From Arcobacter suis CECT 7833 (lineage in GTDB: Bacteria > Campylobacterota > Campylobacteria > Campylobacterales > Arcobacteraceae), in assembly GCF_003544815.1 (NCBI RefSeq), contig NZ_CP032100.1, positions 1 to 64,000 of the forward strand: DNA of 64,000 nucleotides, in the 5' to 3' direction. The notes beneath the pieces were generated by a model, which saw only the letters and a program-made list of their open reading frames with translations, searched no databases and was not told the DNA's origin. Positions 43,836-52,540 of this stretch are shown piece by piece. The stretch's first letter is position 1. Each line of letters opens with the position of its first letter. The position numbers and the translations under genes are program-made.

Positions 43836-45284
43836 ATGAGTTGTTCGTGTACTTCAAGTAGTTCTCAAGAATCAATCCAAGAAGAGGTAATGGCAAAGAT
43901 TAATAATCATCCATGTTATAGTGAAGGTGCTCACCAACACTATGCAAGGATTCATGTTGCCGTTGCACCTGCTTGTAATATTCAATGTAATTACTGTAAT
44001 AGAAAATATGATTGTTCAAATGAAAGCAGACCAGGTGTTACAAGTGGTAAATTATCACCAGAAGAAGCAGTTAAAAAGATTTTATATGTTGGTGGAGAAA
44101 TCCAACAACTTTCAGTTGTAGGAATAGCAGGACCAGGTGATGCTTTAGCAAATCCTGAAAAAACTTTTAAAACTTTTAAAATGCTATATGAAAAAGCACC
44201 AGATTTAAAAATGTGTTTATCTACAAACGGACTTATGCTTCCAGAGTATATTGACCAAATTGTGAAATACAACGTTGATCACGTAACAGTTACAATCAAC
44301 TCTGTTGATGAAACTGGTGAAGTTGGGTCAAAAATTTATCCTTGGATTTTATGGAATCATAAAAAAGTATTTGGAAAAGAAGCAGCAAAAATCCTTTTAC
44401 AAAGACAACTTGAGGGTATCAAGATGTTAACAGATAGAGGAATTCTTGTAAAAGCAAACTCTGTGTTAATTCCAGGTGTTAATGAACATGAATTACCAAA
44501 TGTTGCTAAAAAATTAAAAGAGTTAGGTGTATTTTTACACAACATTATGCCTTTATTATCAAAACCTGAATTTGGTACATATTATGGATTAAATGGTCAA
44601 GAAAGCGCAACTGATCAAGAAGTTATGGCAGCTCAAGAAGCTTGTGGAATGGACATGAAACTTATGTCACATTGTAGACAGTGTAGAGCTGATGCAGTTG
44701 GATTAATTGGTGAAGATAGAGGTGATGAATTTACAAAAGACACTTTTATGAATATGGAATGGGAAGATTTAACTAAAAAATATGATATTTCAGCTCGAGC
44801 ACAAAAACACCAAGTTATTGAAAATTGGAGAGCGGCTCTTGACGTTGCAAATGAAAAAGTAAAAATTGCACAAGCTAGCAAAGAGCAATTAAGTTCAACG
44901 GGTGTTACTAAACTTGTAGCTGTTACAACTGCTGGTGAGGGAACTATTAACCTACACTTTGGAAATGCAAAAGAGTTCTTAATCTATGAAGCTGGTGATA
45001 AAGCAATCAAATTTGTAATGCATAGAAAAGTAGAAAATCCATATTGTAAAGGACCTGAAGATTGTGATGGTTCTTATCCAATTGAAGATATTAAAAATAC
45101 TTTAAAAGATGTAGATTTATTATTAACTGAAAAAATCGGTGGATGCCCAATGGATGAATTAAAATCAATAAACTTGATTTGTGATGACTCTTATGCGCTT
45201 CAACCAATTGAGAAATCAGTTTTCGCAGCTGTACAAAAATATTTTTATTCAGAAAATTCAAAATCTGAACATGAGTTAGGGTAA
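43836..45284 (+). CDS. nifB: NifB, radical-SAM FeMo-cofactor precursor synthase
   Basis: Builds the 8Fe core NifB-co with a central carbide. The 482-aa protein has the radical-SAM site CNIQCNYCNRKYDC, GIAGPGDALANPEKT, STNGLMLPEYI and MSHCRQCRADAVG (second cluster ligands). A NifX-like domain (about residues 365-470, INLHFGNAKEFLIYE) is fused at the C-terminus, as in many bacteria. The ATG at 43836 follows AAGGAG. A Cys-rich start (MSCSCTSSSSQ) is unusual but is seen in other NifB. Confidence 0.96.
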   Translation: MSCSCTSSSSQESIQEEVMAKINNHPCYSEGAHQHYARIHVAVAPACNIQCNYCNRKYDCSNESRPGVTSGKLSPEEAVKKILYVGGEIQQLSVVGIAGPGDALANPEKTFKTFKMLYEKAPDLKMCLSTNGLMLPEYIDQIVKYNVDHVTVTINSVDETGEVGSKIYPWILWNHKKVFGKEAAKILLQRQLEGIKMLTDRGILVKANSVLIPGVNEHELPNVAKKLKELGVFLHNIMPLLSKPEFGTYYGLNGQESATDQEVMAAQEACGMDMKLMSHCRQCRADAVGLIGEDRGDEFTKDTFMNMEWEDLTKKYDISARAQKHQVIENWRAALDVANEKVKIAQASKEQLSSTGVTKLVAVTTAGEGTINLHFGNAKEFLIYEAGDKAIKFVMHRKVENPYCKGPEDCDGSYPIEDIKNTLKDVDLLLTEKIGGCPMDELKSINLICDDSYALQPIEKSVFAAVQKYFYSENSKSEHELG

Positions 45285-45294
45285 TCCCTAACTT

Positions 45295-45579
45295 ATGAAA
45301 ACTAAACCTACAGTAATACTTCTAAAAGGTAATGGCCCAATTTCTATAAATAATGAACTAATGGAGCTAATTACAATCACAACTTCCCACGGTTTTATTG
45401 GTTTTCCACTAAAACAACTTCGTGCACAAAAAGTTGTGACACTAACTGATTATGATAGATTTTTAATTATTGAAAAAGAAATCACAGAAAAACCATGCTG
45501 TTTTGTTTTTTCTTATGACATATTAGAAAATAAAGATTTAGAGCTTATTAAAGCTGAAGAGTTAGAAATTTTGGAATGA
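45295..45579 (+). CDS. Unrecognised 94-aa protein after nifB
   Basis: A 94-aa protein 10 bp after nifB, before a strong terminator, so it is in the nifB operon. It reads MKTKPTVILLKGNGPISINNELMELI at the start and holds CCFVFSYDIL near the end, with no membrane segment. The fold looks alpha/beta. I know of no matching family. A nif-specific accessory role is inferred only from operon membership. Confidence 0.65.
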   Translation: MKTKPTVILLKGNGPISINNELMELITITTSHGFIGFPLKQLRAQKVVTLTDYDRFLIIEKEITEKPCCFVFSYDILENKDLELIKAEELEILE

Positions 45580-45595
45580 TTTCTAACTCTTTTTT
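45559..45595 (+). terminator. Terminator of the nifB operon
   Basis: GAGTTAGAAAT (45559-45569) pairs perfectly with ATTTCTAACTC (45579-45589), followed by a run of T (45590-45595). It starts inside the end of the 94-aa gene. Confidence 0.88.
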
Positions 45596-45603
45596 ACTTT
45601 GAT

Positions 45604-47487
45604 TTATTGTTTAAGTAATTTGTTTTTTAATTTAGCAATTATAAAATTATCAAGCCCACATTTAACATTTTCAAAATCGCCATCTAGATATTTAATTTGA
45701 TTTTTATAGATAATTGCCCATTTATTATCTTCATCTTTAAATATAGCAGCATTCTCATCTTTGTAACAAACTTCTATTGAACTTAAATCTTTTGAATTTA
45801 ATTTTCTAAATTGATAATCATATATAGAGTCTTCCTGCCGATTTGAAACAGTTATATATTTATCTTTAAAATTAACTCTTCCTTCTACTTCTAAAAGTTC
45901 ATGTTCATCACCGATTTTATATATGGTACTCTCTCCTTTTATGAATACTGCATATAAATCACCCTTAATATCAGTTATGTTCTCATATTTTGCTTCTACA
46001 ACAATTTGTAAATCTATATCCATAATTCCATATAAACCATTTTTTCTAAAGATTGCATATTTAGCATCTTTATTTATCTTCCAAATATAATCAGCTTTAA
46101 ATAATGGCTCACTATTTCCTTCTTTAAAAATATAATATCCAGAAGGTTCTCCTGCAGAATTGTTTTTAATTATTTCTCCTAGGATATATTTTTTATCTTC
46201 GTTAAAATTATCTAATTCTTTAAATTTTGCAGGTAGAATTAAATCTCCATTTGTATTATATAAAGAATTATTGTAATAATTTATTGTTGCTTTGAAATAT
46301 ATAATATCTCCATTTTTATTGTATTTTGGAGTTATATCTTTATATTTAAGAGGAATAATAATTTTTGAATCTTTATCTATTAGACCTTTCATTATATTAA
46401 AATTATTTACTTGTGATGAAACTATAAAATAAGTTTTATCATATAATGAAGTATAAGGGAAGATAGTATCATATGATTGTGAAAATAGTATTCCTCCATT
46501 TGAATCTAAAATTATATTTTGCCCTTTTCCGATATCTAAGATATTATAATTATTTATTACTGAGTTTCTATATGTTATTGCCCCTGTAAATTTTTTAGTA
46601 TCAAGATTCATAAATTCATATAACTTTTTTTTCTCATTGTATATAGGCACAAATTTTTTAGAAGAATATTCTCCAATATCATCGAGAGGAGAATTAATAA
46701 CATTAGTATTAAATTTATTTATAATGAACCAATGATTATTTAATTTTACAGGTTGAATACCATCTATGAAATAACCTTTATATGGAATGTTTTTAATGTT
46801 ATCATATTGGGCAGGGATAATAACATTAAAATTTGAATCAAAGAAACCATATTTATTATCTTTTTTAAAAGGTATCATATCATTGTCATATTGATCTGTC
46901 TCTATCCATTGATATATTGTAGGTACATTTAATTTTTTTGTTTGTGCATCTAGAATTCCATATTTATCATTCTTTTTTACTACAATGTATCTATTATTAA
47001 TTATTTTTATATCTTCAAAAATATCCGTTGATAAGGGTTCACTTTCAAATGAATAAATTTTAAAACTGTCAAGTACTCTTAAATCTATAGTCTCTTTAAT
47101 TTTGTTATTTTCAGTTTTTATGAAAAAACTATTTTGTATCTCACCATTTGCATTTTTATTAAATGCTCCACTCCATGATATACTTTTATTCCCGCCATAG
47201 ATACGTACTTTTTTTTCGTCATTTGTGAAAAGTTTTTCTTCTTCTTTCGTTGTACTTTTAGATAATATATCTAATTCTTTAATTGCTTCTAAATCATTTT
47301 CAGTAGAATATTTCACTGTATTCCATTTATTCTTATCTTTTTCAAACTTTAGATAAATAACATCTGAACCGCTAATTTGTTTGTAAACTCCATCATATCT
47401 TAACGGTTTTACATCCTTATTTGCAATACAACCACTAAATCCCAATATCAATGCTATAATCGATATTACATAAATTAATTTTCTCAA
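45604..47487 (-). CDS. WG-repeat lipoprotein
   Basis: A 627-aa protein with a lipoprotein signal (MRKLIYVISIIALILGFSGC, lipobox Cys20). WG-type repeats follow: KYGILDAQTKKLNVPTIYQWI, KYGFFDSNFNVIIPAQYDNI, LIDKDSKIIIPLKYKDI and LYGIMDIDLQIVVEAKYENI. WG repeats form beta domains thought to bind proteins or carbohydrates. It is probably outer-membrane or periplasmic. It is convergent with nifB and divergent from nifV; no nif role is implied. The gene is less biased to nif style and may be unrelated. Confidence 0.82.
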   Translation of the reverse strand: MRKLIYVISIIALILGFSGCIANKDVKPLRYDGVYKQISGSDVIYLKFEKDKNKWNTVKYSTENDLEAIKELDILSKSTTKEEEKLFTNDEKKVRIYGGNKSISWSGAFNKNANGEIQNSFFIKTENNKIKETIDLRVLDSFKIYSFESEPLSTDIFEDIKIINNRYIVVKKNDKYGILDAQTKKLNVPTIYQWIETDQYDNDMIPFKKDNKYGFFDSNFNVIIPAQYDNIKNIPYKGYFIDGIQPVKLNNHWFIINKFNTNVINSPLDDIGEYSSKKFVPIYNEKKKLYEFMNLDTKKFTGAITYRNSVINNYNILDIGKGQNIILDSNGGILFSQSYDTIFPYTSLYDKTYFIVSSQVNNFNIMKGLIDKDSKIIIPLKYKDITPKYNKNGDIIYFKATINYYNNSLYNTNGDLILPAKFKELDNFNEDKKYILGEIIKNNSAGEPSGYYIFKEGNSEPLFKADYIWKINKDAKYAIFRKNGLYGIMDIDLQIVVEAKYENITDIKGDLYAVFIKGESTIYKIGDEHELLEVEGRVNFKDKYITVSNRQEDSIYDYQFRKLNSKDLSSIEVCYKDENAAIFKDEDNKWAIIYKNQIKYLDGDFENVKCGLDNFIIAKLKNKLLKQ

Positions 47488-47617
47488 ATTTATCCTTATT
47501 TTATAACTAATAATATAATAATATAATATCTAATCTTATATATTAAACATATTTAATTATTCTTAATTTTCTTCTTAAGTATTAAAGTAGAAGAATTGGA
47601 AATTTAAAATAATTTCA

Positions 47618-47760
47618 AATTCTTTTTACTAATTCTTTTTACTAATTCTTTTTACTAATTCTTTTTACTAATTCTTTTTACTAATTCTTTTTACTAATTC
47701 TTTTTACTAATTCTTTTTACTAATTCTTTTTACTAATTCTTTTTACTAATTCTTTTTACT
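47618..47760 (+). repeat. 13-bp tandem repeat, 11 perfect copies
   Basis: The unit AATTCTTTTTACT is repeated 11 times without a mismatch (143 bp exactly). A partial twelfth copy (AATTCTCACT) runs into the nifV promoter. Perfect identity suggests recent slippage expansion, so copy number is likely to vary between strains. Confidence 0.97.
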
Positions 47761-47772
47761 AATTCTCACTTC

Positions 47773-47786
47773 GGAACACTATTTGC
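47773..47786 (+). promoter_or_regulatory. Sigma-54 promoter of nifV
   Basis: Plus strand CGGAACACTATTTGCA with exact GG-N10-GC spacing, 35 bp before the nifV ATG and 12 bp after the last perfect tandem repeat. Confidence 0.88.
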
Positions 47787-47820
47787 ATAAATATTTATAT
47801 CGAAATTAAAGGTTAGTATA

Positions 47821-48933
47821 ATGCCAATTATTAATGACACTACTTTAAGAGATGGTGAACAAACACCATACGTAGCTTTCAATACTAAAGAGAAGTTACA
47901 AATAGCAAGGCTTTTATATGAAGCAGGTGCTGATGAACTAGAAGTAGGAATTCCAGCAATGGGAAAAAAAGAACAAGATGATTTAAAAGAGATTCTTGCA
48001 CTTAATTTACCTATTCAAATCATGAGCTGGAATAGAGCTACGATGGGCGATTTAGAAGCCTCTTTAAAGTGTGGATTAAAAGCAGTTGATTTATCTATAC
48101 CTGTTTCAGATATTTTGATTGATATTAAATTTGGTGGAGATAAAGTAAGACTACTAAAACAGCTTGAAGAAGTAATTTTACAAGCCAAAAAAGAAAATTT
48201 ATTTGTTTGTATCGGTGGAGAAGATTCAAGTCGCGCGAATAACTCTTTTTTAAAAGAGATTATGACATTAGGAAAAGAACTGGGTGCAAATAGATTTAGA
48301 TATTGTGACACGGTGGGTATTTTAACGCCCTATAAAACTTATGAAAATATCAAAGATTTAAGTTCTTCAAATCTTTTAGATATTGAAATGCACACTCACA
48401 ATGATTTTGGAATGGCAACTGCAAATGCAGTTGCTGGTTATGAAGCAGGAGCTGTAAGTTCTAATACAACTGTTATTGGAATTGGTGAGAGAGCTGGAAA
48501 TGCCTGTTTTGAGCAAGTATTAATGTCTTTGAGATTACTTGGAAAAGAAGTTCATATAAATTCAAAAGCTCTAAAAGCTCTTATAAAAACTGTAAGTAAT
48601 GCTTCAAACAGAAGAATAGATACAAATTTACCAATTATTGGTAAAAACATATTTTCACATGAATCTGGTATTCATGTAAATGGAATGATGAAATCAAACC
48701 AAGCTTATGAGCCTTTTACACCTGATGAAGTTGGTTTAAAACGAACTTTTCCTATTGGAAAACATTCTGGAAGTTCTACATTGATTTATCATTTAAAAAT
48801 GGTTGGAATAGATCCAAATATAAATATCGTACAAAAAATTCTTCCAAAAGTTCGAGAAATAGTAACTAATAGGAAAAAAGTTTTAAGTGCAAATGAATTA
48901 AAAGAGTTATACCTATGTTCATTGGATATCTAA
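47821..48933 (+). CDS. nifV: Homocitrate synthase NifV
   Basis: Condenses acetyl-CoA with 2-oxoglutarate to homocitrate, the organic ligand of FeMoco. The 370-aa protein has the HMGL-like start INDTTLRDGEQTPYVAF, GVGIPAMG-like EVGIPAMGKKEQ, HTHNDFGMATANAVAGYEAGA and the NTTVIGIGERAGNACFEQVL block. ESGIHVNGMMK is near the C-terminus. The nif promoter and context favour NifV over a leucine-pathway isopropylmalate synthase. Confidence 0.94.
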   Translation: MPIINDTTLRDGEQTPYVAFNTKEKLQIARLLYEAGADELEVGIPAMGKKEQDDLKEILALNLPIQIMSWNRATMGDLEASLKCGLKAVDLSIPVSDILIDIKFGGDKVRLLKQLEEVILQAKKENLFVCIGGEDSSRANNSFLKEIMTLGKELGANRFRYCDTVGILTPYKTYENIKDLSSSNLLDIEMHTHNDFGMATANAVAGYEAGAVSSNTTVIGIGERAGNACFEQVLMSLRLLGKEVHINSKALKALIKTVSNASNRRIDTNLPIIGKNIFSHESGIHVNGMMKSNQAYEPFTPDEVGLKRTFPIGKHSGSSTLIYHLKMVGIDPNINIVQKILPKVREIVTNRKKVLSANELKELYLCSLDI

Positions 48934-49721
48934 AAAATGGCTTTGAAGATTGTTTAGAGGATTTAATAAATAAAAATCCTTTATTTGATTTGGAGTTATT
49001 AAAACAAACATATTCTGTTTATCCGCAATATTGTTTTGCAGCTTATAAAGATTCAAAAATTATAGGTGTTTTAAGTGCTTATACTTTTGAAAATTATTTA
49101 TATATAAATGTAATAGAAGTGATAGAAAAGTATGAAGATATTTTAAAAAGATTAGTTTCTTTGTTATTAAGAAATTTTCCAAATGAAAATATTTTAGTTT
49201 TAATCGAAAATGAAAAAAGTCAAGAATTAGAAAACTTAGGATTTAAAATTTATAGTGATTTTGTAAGATTTATGCATTCGGGAGAAGCTGTTGCTTTTAA
49301 TTTTTCAAATTCAACTGCAAAACAAGTAAGTGGTGAACACTATGATGAAGTTGCAAGAAGAGTAGATAAAAAAGCATTTAATTTAAGAAGAGATGAGTAT
49401 TTAAAAACAGATTGTGTTTTTTCAAACTCTTTAAAACTTTCAACAGGATATGGATATTTACACTCTTATGTTGTAAATAAAAGATTTATAAAAATATCTC
49501 CGTGGATTATGGATAATGAAGCTTTTTTAGATGCTGAAAAGCTTTTAAGAGGAGTTTTGTATTACCGTGGATTAAAGAAAATTTATGGATATGCCCCAAA
49601 AAATGTAAAAGAAATAATCGACTTATATCAAAGTTATAAGTTTAAAATCGATGAGGATTTTAAACTTATGTATTTGAAAGAAAAACCAAACATCGTATTA
49701 GATAATTTATACGCAATTTAA
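48915..49721 (+). CDS. GNAT-type acetyltransferase-like protein in the nifV operon
   Basis: A 268-aa protein overlapping nifV by 19 bp. It looks like two GNAT-type halves: a C-terminal one (LDAEKLLRGVLYYRGLKKIYGYAPKNVKEIIDLYQSYKFKI) and an N-terminal one with ILVLIENEKSQELENLGFKIY. The acetyl-CoA loop is not clear in either half, so activity is uncertain. GNAT proteins next to nifV are reported in some diazotrophs, but the role is unknown. Confidence 0.65.
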   Translation: MFIGYLKNGFEDCLEDLINKNPLFDLELLKQTYSVYPQYCFAAYKDSKIIGVLSAYTFENYLYINVIEVIEKYEDILKRLVSLLLRNFPNENILVLIENEKSQELENLGFKIYSDFVRFMHSGEAVAFNFSNSTAKQVSGEHYDEVARRVDKKAFNLRRDEYLKTDCVFSNSLKLSTGYGYLHSYVVNKRFIKISPWIMDNEAFLDAEKLLRGVLYYRGLKKIYGYAPKNVKEIIDLYQSYKFKIDEDFKLMYLKEKPNIVLDNLYAI

Positions 49722-49730
49722 GGAGTAATT

Positions 49731-49937
49731 ATGGAATTAACATCTGATCAAAAAGAGTTAAAAAAAGAGTTGGCTAAATATAAAAGAAAAGTTGTTGAGT
49801 TAGCTGGTGAAGTTCATGACATCGTTGAAGATACTATCTGGACTGATTATGTAAGATTACCAAAATTAAGCGAAGATATAAAAAATGCAATGAAAGAAGT
49901 TATTGAGTTTCAAGAACAACATCCCTACTTAAAGTAG
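49731..49937 (+). CDS. DUF683/CCE_0567-family nif-associated protein
   Basis: A 68-aa protein of the helical-hairpin family found in most nif clusters (MELTSDQKELKKELAKYKRKVVELAGEVHDIVEDTIWTDYVRLPKLSEDI). The family forms small helical bundles and is often next to nifX or DUF269 genes. Its function is not known. It lies 9 bp after the GNAT-like gene and 6 bp before the Bfd-like gene. Confidence 0.88.
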   Translation: MELTSDQKELKKELAKYKRKVVELAGEVHDIVEDTIWTDYVRLPKLSEDIKNAMKEVIEFQEQHPYLK

Positions 49938-49943
49938 TTTACA

Positions 49944-50192
49944 ATGGAAAATTTAAAAGAAAAACAGATTTGCGAATGTGGTGAAATGAGTGTAATTCAA
50001 GCTCAAAAGATATTTGAAGAGACTGATTTACCATATAAAAAAGCAAAAAAACTTGTTACTGGCTGTAGTAAAACTTGTTGTAGAAGACCTTTAATGGCTC
50101 TATTTAACATGGTTGAGTTTGGTGAAGTTGATTATGAAGAGATTGCATTTTTAATTGATGCAAAAAACGATAGATTAAAGGATGAGTTATGA
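49944..50192 (+). CDS. Bfd/NifU-middle-domain-like [2Fe-2S] protein
   Basis: An 82-aa protein with CEC at residues 10-12 and GCSKTCC at residues 40-46. The C-x-C...C-x(3-4)-C layout resembles Bfd-type [2Fe-2S] domains such as the middle domain of NifU. The spacing between pairs (28 residues) is slightly short. It may carry a cluster or metal for nif assembly. Its end overlaps the LRR gene by 4 bp. Confidence 0.6.
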   Translation: MENLKEKQICECGEMSVIQAQKIFEETDLPYKKAKKLVTGCSKTCCRRPLMALFNMVEFGEVDYEEIAFLIDAKNDRLKDEL

Positions 50193-51184
50193 GTTATGAT
50201 ATCGAACACTTTGTCAAATGGATTAGAGCAAACGATTTAACACCTATACTTTCTGTTCATAGTGATGATTTAGAATTATTAACTCACTTGGATTTATCAA
50301 AAAGAAATTTAAAAGATTTACCTGAATCTATAGGAATTTTGAAAAATTTAAGTGTACTAAAATTATCAAATAACAAAATTAGAAAACTTCCAAAAGCAAT
50401 TGGTGAATTAAAAAATTTAAGAAACCTACAATGTGAGAATAACTTAATTGAAGAGTTACCTTCAAGTATTGGTAATCTTGCAAACCTTATGATATTAAAT
50501 CTCAATGTAAATAGATTAAAATCTTTACCAAAAGGCTTTTACGACCTTAAATCACTTACAAGACTTACTCTTGCAGCAAATAGAATTGAACATTTAGACG
50601 ATGATTTTAAAAAATTATCAAAACTTTTGTATCTCTCTTTAGAAACAAATGAATTAGAAGATATTCCTGATATATTTGGGCAAATGCAACAATTATATTA
50701 TTTAGATTTATCATTTAATCATTTAACTACTTTACCCTCTTCTTTGTCAAAAATAAAAGAGTTAGAAACTCTTATTCTAGAAGGTAATAGTTTGAAAAAA
50801 TTACCATCTTTAGAATCTCACGATATGCTTATAAAACTTGATTTGAGTGGAAATGATTTAAAGTCTTTAGATTTTGATGTTAGTAAACTTGAAGATTTAA
50901 AAATATTGATTTTGGATAATAATTCTTTGAAAAAATTACCAAATGAAATTTGTGACTTAAAGAATTTGACAATTTTATCGGTTAGTTCAAATGAATTAGA
51001 AGAGTTGCCAGAGTTAATTGGGAATTTAGAAAATCTACAAGAATTAGATGTTGAAGATAATGAATTAAACTCTATTCCTGATACAATTAATAACTTAGTT
51101 AATTTAAAAAATCTTTTTATTGACAACAATAAAGGATTAAAAAAACCACAGTCATTAGAACTAGACTTTTGTGATGTAAAATAG
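50189..51184 (+). CDS. Leucine-rich repeat protein of the nifV operon
   Basis: A 331-aa protein with about 11 LRRs of about 23 residues (for example LTHLDLSKRNLKDLPESIGILKNL and LILDNNSLKKLPNEICDLKNL). There is no signal peptide, so it is cytoplasmic and a likely protein-binding scaffold. It overlaps its upstream neighbour by 4 bp. LRR proteins are not standard nif genes. Confidence 0.85.
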   Translation: MSYDIEHFVKWIRANDLTPILSVHSDDLELLTHLDLSKRNLKDLPESIGILKNLSVLKLSNNKIRKLPKAIGELKNLRNLQCENNLIEELPSSIGNLANLMILNLNVNRLKSLPKGFYDLKSLTRLTLAANRIEHLDDDFKKLSKLLYLSLETNELEDIPDIFGQMQQLYYLDLSFNHLTTLPSSLSKIKELETLILEGNSLKKLPSLESHDMLIKLDLSGNDLKSLDFDVSKLEDLKILILDNNSLKKLPNEICDLKNLTILSVSSNELEELPELIGNLENLQELDVEDNELNSIPDTINNLVNLKNLFIDNNKGLKKPQSLELDFCDVK

Positions 51185-51193
51185 GAGTATTCC

Positions 51194-51520
51194 ATGAGTA
51201 ATTTAGTATATATGGGAATGGAAAGTGAAATTTTAAAACTACTTCAAACCCACGCAAATGATGAACATGCAAAAAATGAACTTGCACCTTGGATTGCTAA
51301 AACTTCATTACAAATGGGACATTTATATTCAGATTTAGGTTTAGAAAGCAGAAAAGAAATGGGAGAATTTATGTGTAAAAATTTCACCTCATTGGCAAAA
51401 TTAAAACCAGAAGATAAAAGATGGAAAAAATATTTATACGATTGTATTGGTAAAACAGCACCTGCTTGTGCTGCTTGTGAAGATATAAGTAATTGTTTTA
51501 ACTGTTCGTTAAATCAATAA
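51194..51520 (+). CDS. nifQ: Short NifQ-like molybdenum donor
   Basis: A 108-aa protein with the NifQ C-terminal signature: RWKKYLYDCIGKTAPACAAC followed by EDISNCFNC. This corresponds to the family's W-KK-L-Y-x-x-C and closely spaced Cys block that holds the Mo-Fe-S cluster. Usual NifQ proteins are about 165-200 aa, so the N-terminal part is reduced. It starts 9 bp after the LRR gene. NifQ supplies Mo for FeMoco. Confidence 0.78.
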   Translation: MSNLVYMGMESEILKLLQTHANDEHAKNELAPWIAKTSLQMGHLYSDLGLESRKEMGEFMCKNFTSLAKLKPEDKRWKKYLYDCIGKTAPACAACEDISNCFNCSLNQ

Positions 51521-51533
51521 ATGAAGGCTTTTT

Positions 51534-51647
51534 ATGAAGAATAAAACTAAGTTAGAAGAAAAAAACTTTAATAAAAAAGATTTAGCTATTTTAGTTTCAT
51601 TTGAAATAACAATAGTTCTTGTTTCTTTATTCTTTACAATGGATTAA
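51534..51647 (+). CDS. 37-aa single-span membrane peptide after nifQ
   Basis: A small ORF (MKNKTKLEEKNFNKKDLAIL, then VSFEITIVLVSLFFTMD) starts at ATG after AAGG, 13 bp after the nifQ stop. A charged N-terminus is followed by one hydrophobic segment (about residues 18-35). Its last 4 bp overlap the end of the convergent RluA-type gene. Short membrane peptides often regulate or stabilise larger complexes; no partner is known. It is the last gene of the nifV operon. Confidence 0.55.
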   Translation: MKNKTKLEEKNFNKKDLAILVSFEITIVLVSLFFTMD

Positions 51648-52540
51648 TTTAAAAATTCATTGTAAAGATCTTTATTTTTAGAGAAGATTTTGTAAGTCAC
51701 ATCTTTAAAAGTAAATTCTAAATAATTTGCATGAAGCCATAATCTATTTGATTTTGTAACTGTAAATCTATCTTCTAGACTTAAAGTTTTATTTAGGTAG
51801 TTTTCAGCATTTTCATCATCAATTCCATAAATTGGATCACCTAAAATTGTATGTCCAATAGAATATAAGTGAACTCTTATTTGATGTTGTCTACCAGTTA
51901 ATGGTAAAGCTTCAATAAGTGTTAAATCTTTTTCTTTATTATATTTTAGAGGTTTTATAATAGTTACGGATTCTTTTCCATCATCACATACTTTCATTCT
52001 AACACCAATTGCAAGACCTTCTCTATCTAAACCTTTATCTATTCGGATTTCTTCTTTTATTTCACCTTGAGCAATTGCTAGATATGATTTATGATATTTT
52101 TTTTCTTGAAACATCTCTTTTAAAGCTATTTCACTTTTTTTATTTTTTCCCACAATTACTAACCCAGAAGTTTCAGCATCAATTCTATGTATTAAATTTG
52201 CATCTTCTCCAAAATGAAATCTAATTTCATCAAGTAAAGAATACGGAGTGTTTTTTGAAATTGGATGAACCATTAAATTTGTTGGTTTATCAAATATTGC
52301 AAAATCGTTAAACTCAATTAAAGGTTTTAAACCTCTTGAAATACCCTCAAAAACAGCGATATATATATAATCTGTTGGAATAGTTTCACCTGTGTTTATA
52401 GTATTCATATTTTCATCAAAGATTCTTCCTTTTGATGTTAGCCTTTGACCTATTTTAGGGTCTAAACCTAATTCATGAATTAAAAAAATTTGTATTTTTT
52501 TACCTATAATTGCTTTATGTTTTTTGAGTGTAAATGGCAA
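51644..52540 (-). CDS. RluA/RluD-family pseudouridine synthase
   Basis: A 298-aa RNA pseudouridine synthase. The catalytic Asp is in HRIDAETSGLVIVGKN. GLDREGLAIGVRM, LTGRQHQIRVHLYSIGHTILGDPIYG and the N-terminal S4-like part (DPKIGQRLTSKGRIFD) complete the pattern. The RNA target (23S rRNA or tRNA) cannot be told from sequence alone. It marks the end of the nif island. Confidence 0.9.
   Translation of the reverse strand: MPFTLKKHKAIIGKKIQIFLIHELGLDPKIGQRLTSKGRIFDENMNTINTGETIPTDYIYIAVFEGISRGLKPLIEFNDFAIFDKPTNLMVHPISKNTPYSLLDEIRFHFGEDANLIHRIDAETSGLVIVGKNKKSEIALKEMFQEKKYHKSYLAIAQGEIKEEIRIDKGLDREGLAIGVRMKVCDDGKESVTIIKPLKYNKEKDLTLIEALPLTGRQHQIRVHLYSIGHTILGDPIYGIDDENAENYLNKTLSLEDRFTVTKSNRLWLHANYLEFTFKDVTYKIFSKNKDLYNEFLN

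Larger units (their letters stand above)
47488..47820. other. 333-bp divergent region between the WG lipoprotein and nifV
   Basis: Contains an AT-rich stretch (47488-47617), an 11-copy 13-bp tandem repeat (47618-47760), and the nifV sigma-54 promoter (47773-47786). I see no reading frame or clear NifA site in it. Confidence 0.8.

Noticed and set aside
45604-47487. WG-repeat lipoprotein as a nif component
   Set aside because: It has its own upstream region without a GG-N10-GC site and is convergent with nifB; no link to nif function is supported.
47618-47760. CRISPR array
   Set aside because: The repeat units are 13 bp and directly adjacent, with no spacers; it is a simple tandem repeat. No cas genes are present.
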